In this document: one piece after another, positions 1 to 9,000 of the stretch | Layout: each line of letters starts with the position of its first letter | Position numbering within the stretch: position 1 is the first letter of the stretch | DNA from: a virus | Direction: 5' to 3' (one strand) | Length of the DNA stretch: 64,000 nt | IMG/VR virus record: IMGVR_UViG_3300020411_001722 | Coordinates: 1-64,000 of that record | The notes under the pieces: model-generated | Seen by the model: the letters and a program-made list of their open reading frames with translations, nothing else | Databases searched by the model: none | What the model was told of the DNA's origin: nothing | Made by a program: the position numbers and the translations under genes

Positions 1-3000
1 TATCCAACGTTGGAAGAATCACTCATATCAAAGATATAATTATGATTCCTTGTTAGCATCAATGTAGGATGCTTGGTGTATATGTCTACTCTAGCAATAC
101 TTCCATTAACAAATGCTGGTTCAGCACTAGGGATAGCACGAGTAGTGAATGTGAAATCTCTAGATGAGAATACTTCCTTAACGAAGAATGAACCATTAAA
201 TTCATTAGTAGAGAATCCCTCAGTAAATAGAATATTACCAGCATCAAAATTGTGCCTTGAGTTAGCAACACAATAAACATCTTCAGTTCTTGTTTGACCA
301 CCAGTTGTTAATAGAATAGTCTTATCAAGAATTGCCTGAATTGTTACTTTCTTAATACTGTTGATATTATTAATCTGTAAAACAGTTGGTTCATCTACTT
401 TAGGATTAACTGTAATAGTTCCACCAAGACTTAGACTATCATTAACAATAGAATTAGAATCATGATAGATTTCATTAACTTGGATCTGATAATATGCTTC
501 AGCAGGATCAAATGTTTTAAATCTAGCGTAATTGCTAAGAGGATCAAATGTCTTCTGCCATTCCCAAGTTACAGTACCATCAGTTGCAGTACCAGTAGTA
601 TGTGTAGGAGCAACCTTAGAAGTACGACCACTTACTGTACACTTATAAAGTTGTCTACCATTATAAACTAGATCACCAATTTCATGTATAACTAACTGCT
701 TCCATGCTGGTTCTCTAGGAACAGGATATGCAGTATTAGCAAGGTCAAGTTCTAATGCATCAGTTGCATTACTTGTATAATCCCATGAAACACCACCATC
801 AGATTGATTACCAGTACTATGTGAAGGTCTATTTGGACCAGAAGTAGCATTTGTAGTAGCAGAGTAGAATTTACCATTTGCATATACAACATCTCCAGCA
901 GTGTATGCAGTGGCAGCCTTCCATTCCGCTTCTACACGTTCGGCCGTGAACACTATGTCGGAGATTACATTTGATGCAGTATCAGCAGCAGTAGTAGTTT
1001 TGAATTTGTCTGTAGTATTAAATGTTGCTCCTGCAGGATATATTTTACCAACCTTATATGTGTTTCCAAGACCAGGAGTTGCAATTTCACCTTCTGGTAC
1101 TTCTACGATAGTTCCAAATGCACCGACAACATCAGAATCATTATACTGTTGTAAGATAGTTCCCTTAGTAAATTTAACGTCCTGATTAAATACCATCTTT
1201 TGAACGCTATCAATCTTAGTATAAGAAGCGTCCTTCATATAATACTTCGGTGTAACAACAGGACTAATCTTTAACTTCTTACCACCTGGAGTTGGTACAG
1301 TAGAAGTCTTAGATCCATACACAAATGGATCATTATCAAAGGTATAAGTTCCAGGTGTGAGTTGACTATTTACATCAGAGTAATCAAGTATTTGTAATCC
1401 ACCAGGTCCAATTGTCCAATTGGTTACTACAGGTCCAGTAGTTGAGTTATATGTCCAATTTGTATCCTCAGCAATAATAGCAGAAGTATGATCACTCAAT
1501 CCACTTAAGGTATATGTTCCACGTTTTAAATGCTCTCTATCAAGTTTTACGAGTGCAATACTGTTGTTATTAGTACGTACAGCAATCTCTTCTGTAGGAA
1601 CAGTGAATGATGATCCAGTATACTGAGCAGTTGCATCTACAACAAAGTCATCAACATTACCAAGTAATGATGTAGTTGCAGTAGGAGTTAATAAACCTCC
1701 AACATATACATTATCTATTGGTATATCTGTAGTTGTAGACCACTGTCCAATCTGAGTACCATTACTAAAGACGGTATATGTGAAATTACCGAGAGTTGGT
1801 TCATCCTTAACAAAAGCAATATGAACCCAAGCATCAGCAGCAAAGTTAGTCCAAATAGTTGCACTAGCGGTCTCCATGACCTCTACACCAGCAGCAGCAA
1901 TTTTAACCTTACCGTAATCACCACTAGTCTGATCACCATCAATGAAAAGTCTTAATTCATTAGAAGGATTGGAAGCATCATTAGGTTCAGTGAAGAAGAA
2001 TGTTGGATAACTGTTAGCAGCAGTATGAATACTACTCTCAATTCTAAACCATGCTTGAAGTGTCCATTCCTTACCGTTTAAATTGAGGTCTGTAATACTA
2101 TAATGGTTTTCTGCTTGGAACTTAATTGAATCAGTACCAAACTTCTTAATAGTGCCATCAATAATAGCATTTGTTGCATTATAAAGAGATGCAGTACCAT
2201 TATTCTGTTTTGTTTGATCAAATACGTTAATTACACTTGCAATATTGAAGGTTATATCAGAATAACCATAATTACCAACTTGAGAATCAGTTACAGTAAG
2301 TACTTCACTAGCCTTGTAATTACGACCAGTTTTATTCATCTCAATAGTCGTTGCACCATTAGCAGCAACATTAACATTGATAGATGCATTAACACCAGAT
2401 CCACCAGCAGCACTAATATTTGTATACTGTATTGCCTGTAAAGTTGCAACGTCAAATGTTAGGTTAGCACCACCAAAGTTACCAATCTGAGCATCAGTTA
2501 CCGTGAATACATTACCTAATTGATGTTCTTGACCAGGATTAACAACTGTAATTGCTGATGCAGCACCACTACCATCAATTGTAATATTAAATGTAGCATT
2601 CTCACCATTACCATTACTTGTAGGTGCAACTCCGTTGTATTGATGACCTTGTATGGAAGCAACGTCCATAACAAGAGCACCAGCACCCTGTCCACCTAGA
2701 GTAGAATCCAATATTGTTACTTGATTTGATAAAGCAAAATTCTGTCCACGATTGGTTGCAGTCAATGTTGTGAAAGCACCCAAATTATCAATTACTACAT
2801 CAAATACAGCATTAATACCAGATCCATTAGTAGACCATGCAGTTATACCTGAATATGTAATTCCTTGAGTTCCAGTTACCTCAAATGTGAAGTTAGCAGC
2901 ACCACGATTACCAATACTAGCGTCAGCAATAGTGATAACTTCACCTACAGCATATCCACGACCAGCATTAGCAATTACAAGAGAAGTGATAGCACCACTG

Positions 3001-6000
3001 CTATCCACAGTAATATCGAATGTGCCACCAGCACCGTTACCAGTGGTACTAAGTGGAGCGACCCCATTGTATAGAGCACCACCAGATACAGTAGCAACAT
3101 TGCAAGTAATTGCAGCAGCACCATTATTACCAACATTGGCATCAGCGATAGTTAATGTGTCTCCAGCCTGATATCCATTTCCTGGGTTAGTAACGTTTAA
3201 ATTAGCAACAGAACCATCTGTATTAATCGTAACTTGGAACGTACATCCTGTACCACTACCGTTAGTAGAAGTTGGTACATTACTGTATAATGGAGGTGCC
3301 TTCAGAGTATTTACCTGGAAGTCTATATTTGCAGCACCGCTATTACCTAAATTACTATCTTGGATCTGTAATTGATCATCTTCTGCATAACCTAATCCAG
3401 CAGCAGTTGCAACAGCAAGTGTTACAGCACCATTGGCATCAATAGTGACATCAAAGGTTGCTCCACTACCATTACCAGTTGTTGAGGTTGCAGCAACACC
3501 ACTATATGTTTGAGGAGCAACGATTGTAGCAACATCACATGTTAGAGCAGGAGCACCGTTATTTCCTAAAACTGAGTCTGCAATTGTAATGGTATTATCT
3601 ACTGCATATGCCAAACCTCCGTTATTACCTACAGTTACAGCAGTTGCAGCACCAGAACCATCGATAGTAACATTCAATTTCAATGCATTGTTACCATTAC
3701 CAGAGTTGGTAGTAGCAACGTTATTGTACTGGAATCCACCCAATCCACTTACATCAAAAGTGACATTAGGTGCACCACTATTACCTATAGCAGAATCAGC
3801 AATTGAAAGTGTTTCTGTATTATAATATCCAATACCACCATCATTAATGACAAGTGATACATCACCTGTAGATGAAACGTTAACATCAAATGCTGCATTA
3901 TTACCTGTTGAAGCACCATCAGTACTTGTTGCAGAGACATTCGTATAAGAGAATCCACCAATAGATGCAACATCAAAAGTAACATCTGGTGCACCACCTC
4001 CACCTAACTGTGAGTCAGCAACAGTGATTGTTTCGTTTATAGCAAAGGATATACCACCATTAACGATGTTTATAACAGGTTGACCATTTGACTGAATGTC
4101 AATATTGAATACTGCAGTCTGACCATTTGCAGCACTTGACCATGTTACAGCATTATATTGACCAGGAGTACGAAGACCATTAGGACCACTAACATTACCA
4201 ATAGAAAGAATTTTACCACCACGTAATGTATTGGCAGCAGAAATATTACTCATTAGAGTAATTCTTCCACCTCTTCTCTGAGCAGCAGCACCAATTGTAT
4301 CAACTGTTCCTACAACTCCACCACGTAGAGGATCAGCAGCAGAAATATTATCTACTGTATTAACTGCACCACCACGAAGAGCATCAGCACCAGAAATATT
4401 ATTAACAGTTGAAACTGTACCTGCACGAAGTACTTCTGCTTGAGATTGATTACCAGTGGTTTGAATAACTCCACCACGACGTAGATCAGCACCAACACCA
4501 GTTGTTAGGTTACCAATATTTGTTGCTCTTTGTTGATCAGCACCAGAAATACTACCAACACTTGCAACACCAGCACCACGAGTAGCAGATGTACCAGTAA
4601 TTGTATCGATAGATGCAATAAATCCACCAGCACCAGTGTCAGTGGTACCATTAAACCTATAAGAAGCAACCTGATCTGATACTTGCTTATTGCTTATAGT
4701 AATTACGTCACCAGAGTTATCAATGACATGTGATTTTGCTTGTAGTCCAACTGTACCTACAGATTCAATGGTAGATTGCTTAATCATCGTACCATCAAAC
4801 TTGATGTAGTTTAAACCTACCTTACGATCATTTTCAGCATACTTAACATCAGTTATAAGAACAATATTTCCAAAAATGTCAATACCTATATCTGCATGCC
4901 TAATAGATTCGAAAGTTACACTAGGAGCAAGGATTCTATAGAAATCCCAAACAGGATTATTTGCATTAATTTGAGTTCTAGGAAGTTTTGCTAATCCAAC
5001 AGCAGAATTTTTCTGTGCAGCATTATTGTAGATATCCCAAACCAAATATAGATCATCATATTCATCAATTGTAAATCTAGGATTCTGAGGTCTTCCTCCA
5101 GATGGATTGATGTTTTTAACGTAATTAATCTCTATGTTACTACCATCAAACCAGAATTCACCTAGTAAGATATAGTAATCAGTCATATTCATACCAACGA
5201 ACTGATATGTAGAATTACCAAGATAATGAACTTGGTACATACGTTCGTCATCATCTTCAGAAGAGAATTTCCTCTTCTCTCTCATTTCACCATTCTCATT
5301 CAACTGAATGACCCACATATCATCTGGGTCAGGAGAATTGGTATCTGTATAACCACAAATATAAACACGCTCATCTTCACCAAGAGTAACACCCATTCCA
5401 TAATCACGACGTGTTACACCAGAAACACCAGCAATTTCCTTCTGGTACATTACTTGTCCTTCTGGACTATTAGCATTATCAAAACCAGACTCATACTTAA
5501 CTAAAAGGATATCTGGAGCAAAGTTTGCACTTACGTTATCATATTCAGTCTCACCAATAACATAGATGATATCATTCTCACCACGCTCATCCAAATACAT
5601 GTTATTGTAACGAGCAGTCTTAATTGTTCCTGAAATTGGTTCTAATGTACGATCCCAGATTAAATCACCCAAATCATCGAATTTTGCAATCCATGCAGAC
5701 TCAGTACCATCTGGTTTAGTTACAGAACCACAAACGTAGGTATAACGTAATGAACTTTGAATAGAATGCTTTACATTGAAACTAGAGGTTGATTCTTTAT
5801 ATTCATCAAAGAAATAACGAGTTTTCTTAAATACCTGTGGATGAGATACACGAATTTGTGGTGGATTAGCAGTACTGTAAGAATTACCAGAGTTGGTGAT
5901 ATTTACCTTATTTGCTTGTCCAGTTTGTGTAACATCAATACTAATAAGAGCATCCTGACCACTTTCAGCAATTAGTTCATATGTTGGTGGAATTTGCTCA

Positions 6001-9000
6001 TTATAACCAACACCAGTTTGAGATATTGCAATATCTTCAATACCCGAAACAACCTTAGTATAATACTTCTTATTTGTGTTATCTGGTATTACAGTTGAAG
6101 AAACGATAACTTCGTCACCTACACTTAGGTCATGGTTAGAAGTAGTAGTGATTTTACCGTAAACTATATCATCTTCAATTAATTTACTATATCCAAGTAT
6201 TGTAATACCTTCTACAGAAGAAACCTCTGCAGATGCACCAAAACCATCAGTTCCAGTATTATCAAAGAAAATAACGTCTTGAACCTGATATGATACACCA
6301 GGATTCTCAATAACGAATCCATCTATCTGTGCAGACTCAAATTTCGTAGTTGTTTCAACTTCGATGTCAACTCTAGACTCAGTAGAGACAGTTGGGAAAT
6401 AATCGTAAATTTGAAGGGTTGATTCTTCAGTAATTGGGATAGATTCCAATTGTTCGTTAGAATCGATCAATCCATCATTATTAGTATCCTGAATTTCAAG
6501 AATTATTGGATATCCCTCTAATTCGGTTGTTATAGTATCAGGTTCCTTATTAGGTGCACGATCAACGTCAATATCAACATTAGCGTATGGATCACGGTAA
6601 CGAACAACACCTGAAGGTATATTGTCCTGTGTTGCTTCCTGACTCAAGTTCCATGTGTCTGGTTGTGAGTAGAACTGTGGACCAAGGATATATGGGAACA
6701 ATGCAACACCAGAATTTGATTCATCGATGGTTACAAAGTAAGCATAGGTACCATCTGGGTAATCTGGTGTTTTACAGAAACGACCATTATAGATATCAAG
6801 ATCACCTAACTGGAAAGCATATTCATAGTCATCTACAAATGATCCTGCAGGATATGTACCTTCAGGAGCAGGTGACTGTTCAGCACCATTAACTATAGGA
6901 GGTAATGGAGGTCCATCACCACGAGTAGGTGTTGGGTTAGAATCAATCTCATAAACCAATGCATCCTTAAGTCTATATGAAGTACGTAGTCTTCTTAGAC
7001 CACTATTTTGATCTGTAGGATCAATATAACCATATGGACCATAAATTGGGTTTCCATCAAATGCCCATCCCAAAATTGGGGAATGTTCGTTATTTTGGGC
7101 AACTTCTTGGAAAGTATTAGTTTGTGGATCTAAGAATACGTTATCACCAACAACATAACGCAATTCCTTTGGATCTACTAAGTGAGCATACTCACCACCA
7201 AATTGGTTGTTATATCCAGTAAATACATAACCTCTAGCAAAATCATAGTTGGAAGATAGGTTATGTTGAAGGTTTTGAGTCCATTGGAAGACATTTGACT
7301 GGAATTCAGAATTTTCACCAACTGCTTCCAAACGAATAGTGGTTAATCCTTGAGTATAGTTAATACCCTTGTTTAAAATCTGAATAGTGGTAACTTTACC
7401 CTTATCTTCACCAATAGTACCAATAACTGCTTTAGCAACAGAACCAAAACCATCACCATTGATTACAACGTTAGGTGCAGTGGTATAACCGTTACCAGAG
7501 TTGATGATAGCGATAGATACGATTCTACCGTTAATAACAATAGGTTGTGCTAATGCACCTTCACCAGAATTTAATTTAACATCAGGAAGTGAAGTATATC
7601 CAGAACCACCACTAGAAAGAATTACAGATTGAATAGGACCACGAACTTGAGCAGTTGCAGTTGCACCAGTACCGTTACCACCTGTAATAGAGATTAGAGG
7701 TTGCGAAGTATATCCAGTGCCAGGTTGTTCAACAAGAACTCTACTTACTCGACCACCTGTAATGACTGCTTGTGCAGTAGCACCAGTTCCACCACCACCA
7801 ACGACAGATACAAGAGGTTGTGTTGTATAACCAGTTCCACCAGTGTCAACTTCAATACTAAACAGAGATCCGTTTACAACTACCTCTGCAGCAGCACCAG
7901 TTCCACCACCACCTGTTATTTCTAAATTTGGTTTGCTACCAGCATCATATCCAGTACCACCATTAAGAATTTCAATGCTAGTAATAGGACCATAACGTAC
8001 AAAAGTGCTAGACTTGTAAGACCAGATAGAAACACCGTTTACCCATGTTCCAATTGGAGAATTGGGAGCAATTGTCTCACGTTTTGATACTGTAGTAACA
8101 ACTCTAGGGAAACGTAGCAATTTACGCTGGTTTCCTGGAATTAATGCAGTTCCAGTGAAAGGACCAACCTTATAGTTAGGTAAACCAGTTGCAGCAACAT
8201 AAACGTACTCTTTATTAAAGAAAGTGTTCTGTACGTTTGATGTAAATGGAGTTACAGCAGTATTAATTGAAGAAATATCAGATTTACCTCTATTAAGGTC
8301 TACTGATAGTAAAATATTTCCCTGCGGAATAATATCCGTAGGAGCAAGCATTTGATAAGAGAATGTATAGTCATCTAGACGAGCAGTAACCTGAAAAGTA
8401 CCATTATAGACTGTTGGGTTAGCACCATAGACAGTAACAAGGTCTTCTACCAATAATCCGTGTGGATTGCTAGTTACAATGGTTGCAGTTTGATTATTGT
8501 CTCCACCAGGATTTACAGAGTCAACTCTAATTAGTTTTTTAACGTTATAGAGCCAAGAATCGAGTTTTTTGTCTGCTTCACTAGATCCAAGTGCAGCAAC
8601 AGTTAATTTATCACCTTCTAGGTAATATGAACCAGTATCATCAAGAAGTGTGCTTCCTGCTTCAGCAATACCTAAAATACGGAGTTTACATTCGGTTGGT
8701 AGACCTTTATTTACGTAAACATAGATTTCTGACTGAACAATTGTTCCTGGATCCCAATCTTCAACAATTGAGTTCTTAGAACGAGTACATTCGATAAATT
8801 GGTTCAAAGAACGCTCTTTATACTGTACTTGCTCAACATCGTTAAGTCTAATAGTACCATTTCTCTCTGGCCATCCAATTGTGGAGTCAACGGTAATAAT
8901 TTGATCAGTTTGACTTAAATATTCAACTAATTTCGTTTTATATGGAATTATGAAATTTCCAGTTAGTGTTTCTTCGGAAATCGCCAATTCATAGATTACA

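Noticed and set aside
2235-4176. CRISPR-like periodic repeats
   Set aside because: The period is 207-219 bp in multiples of three, the units drift, and an open reading frame is kept; no direct repeat and spacer pattern exists.
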